A DNA stretch of 7,828 bases from Acidimicrobiaceae bacterium (GTDB lineage: Bacteria > Actinomycetota > Acidimicrobiia > Acidimicrobiales > Palsa-688). The stretch is taken from assembly GCA_027334785.1 (NCBI GenBank), contig DAHWQF010000144.1, positions 1 through 7,828 on the forward strand, written 5' to 3'. Shown here piece after piece: positions 1-4,943 of this stretch (position 1 is the first letter of the stretch; the number at the start of each line of letters is the position of its first letter). A model generated the notes under the pieces. That model was not told where the DNA came from and did not search any database. It saw only the letters and a program-made list of their open reading frames with translations. The translations under genes and the position numbers were made by a program.

Positions 1-318
1 GCCCGGCGACGTGGCCCACACCTCGCCGCCCTGCGCCTCGACGAGCGTGCGCACGACCCACAGCCCCAGCCCGGTCCCCTGGCAGCGCGCCGTCTGGCCG
101 CGCTCGGCCCGGCCGAAGCGCTCGAAGATGTCCTCGATGTCGGTGGCGCCGTCGAGGCGGCGGGCGAAGGTCCCCGCTTGGTGCTCGGGCTGCCAGCCCA
201 TCTTCACCAGGCGCTCCTGGTAGCGGGGGACGTCGGTGCGCACCACGAAGTCCACCTGGGCACCGCCCGCACCGACCGGGCGGCGAAGCTCGGTGTCGAG
301 GTGGTGCCTGCCCTCCAT
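1..318 (-). CDS. Partial protein with the 3' half of a histidine-kinase ATPase domain, fused to an unknown N-terminus
   Basis: The reading frame is open from an ATG at 318 to the left edge (106 codons), so the C-terminus is missing. Residues 64-68 (IFERF) match the F box of HATPase_c domains. Residues 81-86 (GTGLGL) match the G2 box, followed by WVVRTLVEAQGGEVW as in sensor kinases. The kinase parts that should precede this are absent: no His box, no N box, and no D-x-G-x-G (G1) motif. Residues 1-56, including RYQERLVKMGW, are not recognised and do not look like kinase sequence. The start is the only one after an in-frame stop at 342-340; no clear ribosome site precedes it. I infer a chimera made by deletion or recombination, probably unable to bind ATP. 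The ATPase half is well supported; the function of the whole is not. Confidence 0.6.
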   Translation of the reverse strand, partial: MEGRHHLDTELRRPVGAGGAQVDFVVRTDVPRYQERLVKMGWQPEHQAGTFARRLDGATDIEDIFERFGRAERGQTARCQGTGLGLWVVRTLVEAQGGEVWATSPG

Positions 319-325
319 GAGTGGC

Positions 326-515
326 TCAGGCCGTGGCGGTCACGGCGTTGATGATGACAGCGTAGACGTCGTGCCAGGCAAGCGATCTGAGTCGACCTGT
401 CAGTGCCGAAAATGCCATCCATGGGCTGCGAACTGCACTTTGCGGACGGTGTCGAGTTCTCCACACCCGACAGGTGCACTGCCAGTTCGCCACCGTCGAC
501 GTGCAGCTCGGCCAT
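326..515 (-). pseudogene. Frameshifted small conserved actinobacterial protein
   Basis: A good ribosome site (AAGGAG, 522-527) lies 6 nt before an ATG at 515. The first 19 residues read MAELHVDGGELAVHLSGVE, which from memory resembles the N-terminus of a small (about 90-100 aa) actinobacterial family of unknown function. After that the frame goes wrong. LDTV appears in a second frame, then PQSAVRSPW in a third, resembling the family's 'P-x-SAVRS' stretch. That third frame runs to AWHDVYAVIINAVTATA and a stop at 328-326. The piece is shorter than the family norm, so I infer an internal deletion plus frameshifts. It ends 7 nt before the kinase-like fragment. A GTG at 518 could also serve as start. 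Family recognition is from memory and moderate. Confidence 0.45.
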
Positions 516-562
516 CACCGTCTCCTTATGACCGCATCTGAGCGAACGTTACCACTGTTGCG

Positions 563-568
563 ATCATA
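563..568 (-). promoter_or_regulatory. Possible -10 box for the minus-strand small gene
   Basis: Read on the minus strand this is TATGAT, close to TATAAT, about 48 nt before the ATG at 515. No convincing -35 hexamer was found. It sits back to back with the plus-strand -10 at 574-579, so the 519-585 gap would be a divergent promoter region that the neighbouring regulator could control. Confidence 0.25.
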
Positions 569-573
569 GCGGG

Positions 574-585
574 TACGATGGCGCC
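574..585 (+). promoter_or_regulatory. Putative -10 of a leaderless transcript
   Basis: TACGAT (574-579) fits TANNNT and is followed by exactly 6 nt before the ATG at 586, so transcription would start on the A of the start codon. No Shine-Dalgarno sequence precedes this ATG, which fits a leaderless actinobacterial mRNA. The -35 region is weak (TTACCA at 549-554 with a 19-nt spacer). Confidence 0.4.
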
Positions 586-1182
586 ATGGCGAGGGCAGAC
601 CTCCTGCTGCATCCCGTGCGGCTGCGCATCGTCCAGGCGTTCCTCGGCGACCGGGCGCTCACCACGGCCCAGCTCGCCGCCGAGCTCGGCGACGTGCCGG
701 TCGGCAGCCTCTACCGCCATGTGGCGATGCTCACCAAGGCCGGCGTGCTCCAGGTGGTCGCCGAGCGCCGGGTCCGAGCCGTCGTCGAGCGCACCTACAT
801 GCTGCGAGCCGCGGCGGCCCAGATCCAGCCCGACGAGGTCGCGGCCATGACCCCCGAGCAGCACCTCTCGGCCTTCGTCGCCTACGTCGCCGGCATGCTC
901 ACCGATGCCGAGCGCTACCTGACGACTGGCACCCCCGATCCGGTCCGTGACGGCGCCAGCTACCGGATCGCGGCGATGTGGCTCACCGACGCCGAGCTGG
1001 CCGACCTTGCCCGGGACCTCCGCAGCGTCTTCCAGCCCCGCCTTGCCAACGCGCCGGGCAAGGGGCGGCGCCGGCGCAGCCTCTACATGGTGCTCCTCCC
1101 CGCTCCCGAGGCACCGCCAGCTCACACGACAAAGAGAACCAGCGCGCAGACGTCGGGCCCTCGCAAGAAGAGGGACTCGTGA
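586..1182 (+). CDS. ArsR-type winged-helix transcriptional regulator (HTH_20)
   Basis: This 198-aa protein opens with LLHPVRLRIVQAF and continues through TTAQLAAELGDVPVGSLYRHV and a wing around VAERRVRAVVERTY (residues about 4-70). This is the HTH_20/ArsR winged-helix layout, in which the recognition helix lies in VPVGSLYRHVAML. Residues 80-170 form the alpha-helical C-terminal region usual for this subgroup, ending near MVLLPAPEAP. The last 25 residues are basic and low complexity. No metal-binding cysteine motif is present, so metal sensing is unlikely. The ATG at 586 gives the standard N-terminus and is probably translated from a leaderless mRNA. The stop overlaps the start of the downstream hydrolase (GTGA), indicating co-translation and probable regulation of that gene and of its own promoter. 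The ligand is unknown. Confidence 0.9.
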   Translation: MARADLLLHPVRLRIVQAFLGDRALTTAQLAAELGDVPVGSLYRHVAMLTKAGVLQVVAERRVRAVVERTYMLRAAAAQIQPDEVAAMTPEQHLSAFVAYVAGMLTDAERYLTTGTPDPVRDGASYRIAAMWLTDAELADLARDLRSVFQPRLANAPGKGRRRRSLYMVLLPAPEAPPAHTTKRTSAQTSGPRKKRDS

Positions 1183-2504
1183 CGTCACCCAGTCCAACGG
1201 AGATCAGCCTGATGGTCGTGGAGATGGCCCGCGGGGGCCGGTTCGCCAAGATCCGCGAGCTGTTCGTACCAGCGCTGCGCCCGATGGTGTCGCCCGCAGC
1301 GCTGCAGGCCACCTGGGAGCACGAGCTGGACCAGAAGGGCGAGATCACGGCGATCGGCGAGCCGCGAAGCGAGCCGTCAGGGCCGATCACCCTCGTCAGG
1401 CTGCCAATCTCCTGCGAGCACGACGGCCTGACGCTGGTCGCCTCGGTGAGCGGGGCCGGGCTCCTCGCCGGACTGCAGCTCGCGGCGCCAGAGGCCTCCG
1501 AGCCGCCCGCACCGTGGGAGCCGCCTGACTATGCCGACCCGGCATCTTTCGACGAGGAGGACGTCACCGTGGGCGACGGGCCGCTCGCCGTCCCCGGCAC
1601 GCTGAGCCTTCCTCGCCGGCCCGGGCCCCATCTCGCCGTGGTGGTGCTCGCCGGGTCGGGACCGCTCGACCGCGACGAGACGATGGGGCGGAACAAGCCG
1701 CTCAGGGACCTCGCCTGGGGCCTTGCCACCTGTGGGGTCGGGGTGCTCCGCTTCGACAAGGTGACCTTCGCCCACCCCGGCGAGGTCAAGCAGGCCCCGG
1801 GCTTCACCCTCGCCGATGAGTACCTGCCCCACGCCACCGCCGCCGTCGAACTGCTCCGGCACCATCTCGACGTCGACCCGACGCGGGTCTTCCTCCTCGG
1901 CCATAGCCTCGGAGGGACCGTGGCACCCAGAGTCGCGGTAGCCAGCGGACCGATCGCGGGGCTGGTGATCATGGCTGGCGGTGCCCAGCCGTTGCAGTGG
2001 GCGGTCGTCCGCCAAGCCCGCTACCTCGCTGCGCTTCACCCCGAGCAGGCCGCCGCGCCGGAGCCCGGAATCGTGGCGCTCGTCGAGCAGGCGAGACAGG
2101 TCGACAGCACTGAGCTCTCCCCATCGACGCCCTCGTCGACGCTGCCTCTCGGCGTGCCCGCCCCCTACTGGCTGGATCTGCGGTCCTACGACCCGGTCGC
2201 CGTCGCCGCGTCGCTCGAGTGCCCGATGCTCGTCCTCCAGGGCGGACGGGACTACCAGGTCACCGTCGACGACGACCTCGCCCGGTGGAAGACAGGCCTC
2301 GCCGGCCACCCAGACGTGATGGTACGCGTCTACCCCGCCGACAACCACCTGTTCTTCCCCGGTTCCGGTCCGTCGTCGCCGGCCGAGTACGAGCCCGCCC
2401 AGCACGTCGACCCTGCGGTCGTCGCCGACATCGCGGCGTGGCTGGAGCGAGCTCCGCCTCGCCTTGTGGACACGCCTCGTGATCGAGGTCACCGACCTTC
2501 ATAA
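1179..2504 (+). CDS. Alpha/beta hydrolase with N-terminal DUF3887 domain
   Basis: The product is 441 aa. Residues about 5-100 resemble DUF3887 (ARGGRFAKIRELFVPALRP, then LQATWEHELDQKGEI), a domain often found ahead of hydrolases. Residues about 140-430 form an alpha/beta hydrolase. VVVLAGSGPLDRDE is the oxyanion-loop region, GHSLGG carries the nucleophile Ser243, GGRDYQV carries Asp358, and DNHLFFPG carries His390. The triad is complete, so the enzyme is probably an active esterase-like serine hydrolase; the substrate is unknown. There is no signal peptide, so it should be cytoplasmic. The GTG at 1179 was chosen because AGGG lies 5 nt upstream and the start overlaps the regulator's stop by 4 nt. 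Upstream in-frame codons only overlap the regulator. The last residues lie over the start of a former ABC transporter gene, and the TAA falls in the first copy of an 18-bp duplication. Confidence 0.92.
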   Translation: MTSPSPTEISLMVVEMARGGRFAKIRELFVPALRPMVSPAALQATWEHELDQKGEITAIGEPRSEPSGPITLVRLPISCEHDGLTLVASVSGAGLLAGLQLAAPEASEPPAPWEPPDYADPASFDEEDVTVGDGPLAVPGTLSLPRRPGPHLAVVVLAGSGPLDRDETMGRNKPLRDLAWGLATCGVGVLRFDKVTFAHPGEVKQAPGFTLADEYLPHATAAVELLRHHLDVDPTRVFLLGHSLGGTVAPRVAVASGPIAGLVIMAGGAQPLQWAVVRQARYLAALHPEQAAAPEPGIVALVEQARQVDSTELSPSTPSSTLPLGVPAPYWLDLRSYDPVAVAASLECPMLVLQGGRDYQVTVDDDLARWKTGLAGHPDVMVRVYPADNHLFFPGSGPSSPAEYEPAQHVDPAVVADIAAWLERAPPRLVDTPRDRGHRPS

Positions 2505-2577
2505 GCGCTACGACCTTCATAAGCGCTACGGCCCTGTCACCGCCGTCGACGGTCTCAGCTTCGCGGTGCGCCCCGGG
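2479..2577 (+). pseudogene. 5' remnant of an ABC transporter ATPase gene
   Basis: From a GTG at 2479 the frame reads VIEVTDLHKRY, then a repeated DLHKRY, then GPVTAVDGLSFAVRPG. This is the standard start of an ABC ATPase (drug/antibiotic exporter DrrA-like type). Homology stops after RPG at 2577, just before the GEVFGLLGPNGAGKTT region, so Walker A, the signature and Walker B are all missing. The original gene overlapped the end of the hydrolase gene by 26 nt, as expected of one operon. What follows is unrelated sequence read best on the other strand. The remnant cannot encode a working ATPase. The adjacent duplication keeps the frame and is described separately. Confidence 0.72.
2494..2529 (+). 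repeat. Perfect 18-bp tandem duplication
   Basis: The unit GACCTTCATAAGCGCTAC occurs twice back to back (2494-2511 and 2512-2529). Period-18 identity extends one base each way (2493-2530). It duplicates the residues DLHKRY of the ABC remnant in frame and contains the hydrolase stop codon (TAA, 2502-2504) in its first copy. Perfect identity suggests a recent slippage event. Confidence 0.97.
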
Positions 2578-2930
2578 CCGTGCCGCTTCCTCACCACTCC
2601 CCGATTTTCGGAGGCGCCGGAAGAGATGAGCAGCACCCAATCGATCTCGCCACACTCGGTCCAGCGGGCCCCGGCAAGATCGGCGCCCGGAAGCTCCCGG
2701 ATAGGCGGGGCGAGCCCGGTCTCGTCGAGCGCGTTGTGCACGCTTGAGGCCCACGCGGGGAGAGTGCATCGGGCGGCACGCCGAGGACGTCGTGGCACAG
2801 CTCAGAGAGCCTTACGGTTCGCTGGGCGGCGAGACGATGGCTGGGACGCAACCCGACGAGCAGCTCCTCGGCGACAAAGGCCTCGCTATGCAGTGGTCCT
2901 CGAGGGCCTCAGACCCAACGAAGGCGCTGC
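2578..2930 (-). pseudogene. Frameshifted C-terminal remnant of a LysR-type regulator
   Basis: On the minus strand three frames join into one LysR-like effector-binding domain. AFVGSEALE (about 2930-2905) is followed in another frame by GPLHSEAFVAEELLVGLRPS and SHRLAAQRTVRLSELCHDVL. A further shift near 2760 leads to PAWASSVHNALDETGLAPP and WTECGEIDWVLLISS. These resemble the LysR pattern 'lvvalp..HpLA....v.laeLad...', and the C-terminal part fits the last strand-helix unit. The N-terminal HTH is absent. The piece is cut on its C-terminal side at about 2578 by the ABC remnant and on its upstream side at about 2940 by the proposed IS end. The family call rests on recalled patterns; the repeated frame changes are seen directly. 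Confidence 0.5.
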
Positions 2931-2950
2931 GCCCAGGGCTTGCCCTATGC

Positions 2951-2977
2951 AGCTGCAGGGCGGTGCCCTGCTCAGCT
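2951..2977. repeat. Strong hairpin just inside the left IS end
   Basis: GCAGGGC (2955-2961), a GGT loop, and GCCCTGC (2965-2971) form a perfect 7-bp stem. AGCT on both sides (2951-2954 and 2974-2977) extends it past a 2-nt bulge. No T-run follows on either strand, so a standard terminator is unlikely. A subterminal structure of the insertion sequence is possible. Confidence 0.55.
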
Positions 2978-3039
2978 CATGACCGTGACCGCGGACGTCC
3001 CGAGAGATCCCGTCCCGGCGAGAGGTGCCCGCGGCCCCG

Positions 3040-3171
3040 TCAACCCGCCCGCGGGAGCACCTCGAAGTAACCGCCCTCGAGCGACCGGACGATGTCGAAG
3101 TGCCTACGGTCCAGGCTGGCGATCGTGCGCGTCAGGTACCGCTCGGCCAGCACCACGACCGGTGGCACCAG
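3040..3171 (-). pseudogene. C-terminal remnant of a PIN-domain (VapC-like) toxin
   Basis: The last 43 codons before the TGA at 3042-3040 read VVVLAERYLTRTIASLDRRH and then HFDIVRSLEGGYFEVLPRAG. This is the closing segment of VapC-type PIN ribonucleases: a helix with LAERY, a strand, and the 'T(I/L)A(S/T)LDRRHF' motif whose Asp is the last acidic active-site residue. A full PIN protein is about 130 aa. The N-terminal Asp and the central Glu are absent, because upstream of about 3171 the frame runs into sequence antisense to the transposase remnant. The original C-terminus appears intact. There is no antitoxin gene beside it. The fragment lies inside the proposed IS ends, so it was either captured or placed there by recombination. 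It would not be active. Confidence 0.6.
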
Positions 3172-3193
3172 CGGAGGGGTCGTGTTTTCGCCT

Positions 3194-3393
3194 GTGGTCG
3201 ACACCTTGCGGCGCGAATGCCTCGACCGGATGCTCATCCTCGGCCGCCGCCACCTGGAGATGTGCTCGCCGAGTACGTCGAGCCCTACTACGCCCGCCGC
3301 CCTCAGCCGTTTCTTGGCGAACATGCGCCGTCCGCGCTCGACTCGGGTGCTCATGAACCCGCTGCTCGCGGCGCCATGCATCTGCGTGCATAG
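3194..3393 (+). pseudogene. C-terminal remnant of a DDE (rve-type) transposase with a frameshift
   Basis: From 3194 the frame reads VVDTLRRECLDRMLILGRRH then LE. After a shift near 3257 it continues as VLAEYVEPYYARRPQPFLGE and ends at TAG (3391-3393). This corresponds to the common integrase-core ending 'WVRTVRRECLDRMLILGRRHLE.VL..YVEHYN.ARPHRSL...'. A one-base deletion near GAGATGTG explains the shift. The fragment starts just after the place where the last catalytic Glu of the DDE triad would be, so all three catalytic residues are lost. The usual ARPHR is altered to ARRPQP, a further sign of decay. The stop codon lies within the proposed right inverted end. Confidence 0.68.
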
Positions 3394-3397
3394 GGCA

Positions 3398-3677
3398 GCT
3401 GGCCCTACTCAATCAACGACGTGCGATGCCGCTGGCGTAGCCTAACGGATGGGCATCTCTCGCACTCTCATCGACGCCCTGCTCCTGGCTTTGGACTGCC
3501 GTTCCCCGGCTCCTCAGCCATCAACCTGCCCTTTCACCTCCACTATGCCCCCTTTCGGGCGTCAGTGCCATCGCTTCGCCGCGACCCGCCGTGGTGAGCG
3601 GTTGTTCTGCACCCCCGTGACCTGTGGCTTCCACAAACAGGTTGCCGGGTGGCTGCCCGGACGGCACGATCGAAGCC
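3398..3677. other. Non-coding gap before the acetyltransferase
   Basis: No gene is recognised in these 280 bases on either strand. There is a small inverted repeat TAGGGC/GCCCTA at 3391-3407 overlapping the IS end. Two adjacent short hairpins lie upstream of the next gene: TGTGG-ctt-CCACA at 3623-3635 and CCGGG-tggctg-CCCGG at 3645-3660. A promoter could not be fixed with confidence; CACGAT at 3665-3670, 7 nt before the GTG, is only a weak leaderless -10 candidate. Confidence 0.5.
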
Positions 3678-4190
3678 GTGAACATCCGGCCGGCTGGTTT
3701 GGGCGACTCTATGGGCATCGGCTTGGTCCATGTCCGCTCGTGGCAGGCGGCGTACAAGGGCCTGGTCCCCCAGCGCTACCTCGACAGCCTCGACCCCGTC
3801 CAACGGGGCCAAGTCTGGGCGCGCCACCTGAGCGAAGGGCACCAAGTGGGCGAGGCCGTGCTCGTCGCCGAAGCGGACGACGAGGTGGTCGGCTTCGTGA
3901 GCGTCGGGCCGTCGCGAGACGATGACGCCAAGGGCCAAGGGGAAGTGTGGGCTATCTACCTTCTCCCCCATTTCTGGGGCCAAGGAGTCGGCAGGGCGCT
4001 CATGGGCGCGGGCTCCGAGAACCTCCGGGGTTCTGGGTTCACGGAGGCGACGCTCTGGGTGCTGGGCAAGAACGAGCGGGCGCGCCGTTTCTACGAGGCC
4101 GCCGGCTGGGCCCCCGACGGGGCGGCCAAAGAGGACGACAGCCGTGGCTTCTCCCTAACCGAGGTGCGCTACCGACGCCGGCTTGGCTGA
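3678..4190 (+). CDS. GNAT-family N-acetyltransferase
   Basis: The 170-aa product starts NIRPAGLGD and SMGIGLVHVRSWQAAYKGLV, the usual opening of this GNAT subgroup. Motif A is VWAIYLLPHFWGQGVGRALM (residues 90-109), in which Gln102-x-x-Gly105-x-Ala107 forms the acetyl-CoA pyrophosphate loop. Motif B is LWVLGKNERARRFYEAAGW (126-144), with the conserved Asn132 and Tyr139. It should transfer an acetyl group from acetyl-CoA to a primary amine in the cytoplasm; the acceptor is unknown. The GTG at 3678 gives the family's normal N-terminus. An in-frame GTG at 3624 would add 18 residues unlike the family and through two hairpins. No clear Shine-Dalgarno is seen. The gene stands alone between decayed regions and converges on the propeller pseudogene. 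Confidence 0.9.
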   Translation: MNIRPAGLGDSMGIGLVHVRSWQAAYKGLVPQRYLDSLDPVQRGQVWARHLSEGHQVGEAVLVAEADDEVVGFVSVGPSRDDDAKGQGEVWAIYLLPHFWGQGVGRALMGAGSENLRGSGFTEATLWVLGKNERARRFYEAAGWAPDGAAKEDDSRGFSLTEVRYRRRLG

Positions 4191-4204
4191 GAGCCCCCCG
4201 ACTT

Positions 4205-4218
4205 CTCCTGCTCAGGAG
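4205..4218. terminator. Small palindrome between convergent genes
   Basis: CTCCTG-CT-CAGGAG forms a short symmetric hairpin 14 nt after the acetyltransferase stop and over the end of the minus-strand pseudogene. The stem is only 5-6 bp and no T-run follows, so a bidirectional terminator role is weakly supported. Confidence 0.2.
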
Positions 4219-4609
4219 CCGACCGGTGAGGCGCCCGGGTTGCTCGGCACCGTGCGCCAGTCCTTGCCTTGGTCGGTCGTCCGGAGCAGGACCGGGACGG
4301 CACAGAAGCCCTGAGGGTCCTTGCCGCAGGGTGTGGCGGCGGCGGCAAGCCATCCAGACGTGGTGCTCGTCATGGCGAAGCCCCAGACGGGGTCACGCTT
4401 ACCTACGTTGGCGGGGCAGGCACCTCGGCCCAATGCTGGCTGGCGGCCCCGGTGACGTAGAGCCTGCGGCCAGAGGTCATCGCCCAAATGCTTGGCGAGC
4501 TGACCTCGAATGCGGGCTCTGTGAACCACCCGGGAAATGAAGAAGGCGGGTTCGGCGCGGCGGGTAGCAGCTCGGCTCGCCGCCGGCTGCCACCGTCGTC
4601 GGTCGCGTA
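4212..4609 (-). pseudogene. Decayed Asp-box beta-propeller gene (3' part)
   Basis: Two minus-strand frames together give propeller blades. The first (4609-4403) begins YATDDGGS, an Asp-box core, and continues through FEVSSPSIWAMTSGRRLYVT and GAASQHWAEVPAPPT to a TAG at 4405-4403. The second frame carries on with DPVWGFAMTSTTSGWLAAA, a cysteine loop TPCGKDPQGFC, and the Asp-box TTDQGKDWRTV, ending at 4212. An in-frame TGA directly precedes YATDDGG. The blade pattern (…GWLA…, Cys loop, Asp-box) matches the large secreted propeller encoded just upstream on the same strand, so this is probably the end of a former paralogue. It has no start, signal peptide or continuous frame and should not be functional. 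Confidence 0.68.
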
Positions 4610-4664
4610 TCAATAAGTTCGTTGGGGAAGTCGGTTCGCCGGCGGGCACGTCTGATTACAGGAC

Positions 4665-4808
4665 ATGGCGCACGCGCCTCTTATCAACCACGGGGCGAGG
4701 CCCGATGACCTTATGGTCCAGCACATAACGTGCGCCAGCCGTCGGCTCACGAGCGACGACATTATGTCGGAATGGCCGAAGAAGCGTATGGATAGGCCGT
4801 GGCCCTGA
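4665..4808 (+). CDS. Possible 47-aa small protein, unrecognised
   Basis: An ATG at 4665 opens a 47-codon frame beginning MAHAPLINHGARPDDLMVQH and ending MSEWPKKRMDRPWP before TGA. About four fifths of third positions are G or C, compatible with coding but lower than in neighbouring genes. The only upstream purine run (AGG) is too close to the ATG to act as a normal ribosome site. It resembles no family I know. It may be a fragment of a lost gene or a chance frame. Confidence 0.2.
   Translation: MAHAPLINHGARPDDLMVQHITCASRRLTSDDIMSEWPKKRMDRPWP
4757..4769. repeat. Perfect palindrome CGACAT-T-ATGTCG
   Basis: A 6+1+6 palindrome lies in an AT-richer stretch. A related half, ACATAACGT, occurs 26 nt upstream at 4723-4731. 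Such spaced ACATAA-type motifs could be binding sites for a recombinase or a dimeric regulator, but no protein gene for either is seen nearby. Confidence 0.45.
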
Positions 4809-4943
4809 TGCCGATTTGGTTTTCGCCGGTCTCGTGACCTGCCGCCCGCTCGGCCACGGTACGTGACTGTGCCGTTGACACCATTAGGCCCCGAAAGGAG
4901 GGCAACCGCTTCGGGCTGCTCGCGGGACTTCATGGGCTGAAAA

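Larger units (their letters stand above)
2941..3397 (+). mobile_element. Putative 457-bp degenerate IS element with TG...CA inverted ends
   Basis: TGCCCTATGCA at 2941-2951 is the exact inverse of TGCATAGGGCA at 3387-3397, giving 5'-TG...CA-3' termini. The trinucleotide GCT lies directly outside both ends (2938-2940 and 3398-3400), like a 3-bp target duplication. The right end covers the stop codon (3391-3393) of a plus-strand transposase remnant, as in many DDE insertion sequences. The left end coincides with where the LysR remnant stops. An 11-bp inverted match alone would be expected a few times by chance in a window this size, so the call rests on the combination. The element has lost most of its transposase and encloses a foreign PIN fragment, so it is inactive. 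Confidence 0.5.
4610..4943. other. Gap between the propeller gene and its decayed relative
   Basis: No recognised gene lies in these 334 bases. The base composition is noticeably more AT-rich in places (around 4710-4800) than the flanking coding DNA, which hints at a different origin. It contains the palindrome at 4757-4769, a short open frame at 4665-4808, and a 6-bp stem CCCGAA/TTCGGG (about 4893-4917) downstream of the propeller stop that lacks a T-run. Confidence 0.5.

Noticed and set aside
978..1178. Long in-frame extension of the hydrolase upstream of 1179
   Set aside because: It lies entirely over the regulator in another frame, is Arg/Pro-rich and unlike DUF3887; the GTG at 1179 has a ribosome site and a stop-start overlap.
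526..1197. 223-codon minus-strand frame opposite the regulator
   Set aside because: It is antisense to a well-recognised regulator and shows only the Gly/His/Arg bias of a GC-rich shadow frame.
1377..2492. 371-codon minus-strand frame opposite the hydrolase
   Set aside because: It is antisense to a complete hydrolase with an intact triad; its own translation matches no family.
2984..3062. GC-rich partial inverted repeats such as CCGCGG and CCCGCGGG as possible CRISPR-like or terminator structures
   Set aside because: The repeats are irregular, unspaced and expected in very GC-rich DNA; there is no array periodicity and no T-run.
3547..3560. GCCC-cctttc-GGGC short stem
   Set aside because: A 4-bp stem is too short to support a regulatory or terminator call.
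3449..3925. 158-codon plus frame beginning before the acetyltransferase
   Set aside because: Its second half is a shifted reading of the GNAT gene and its first half has no family resemblance or ribosome site.
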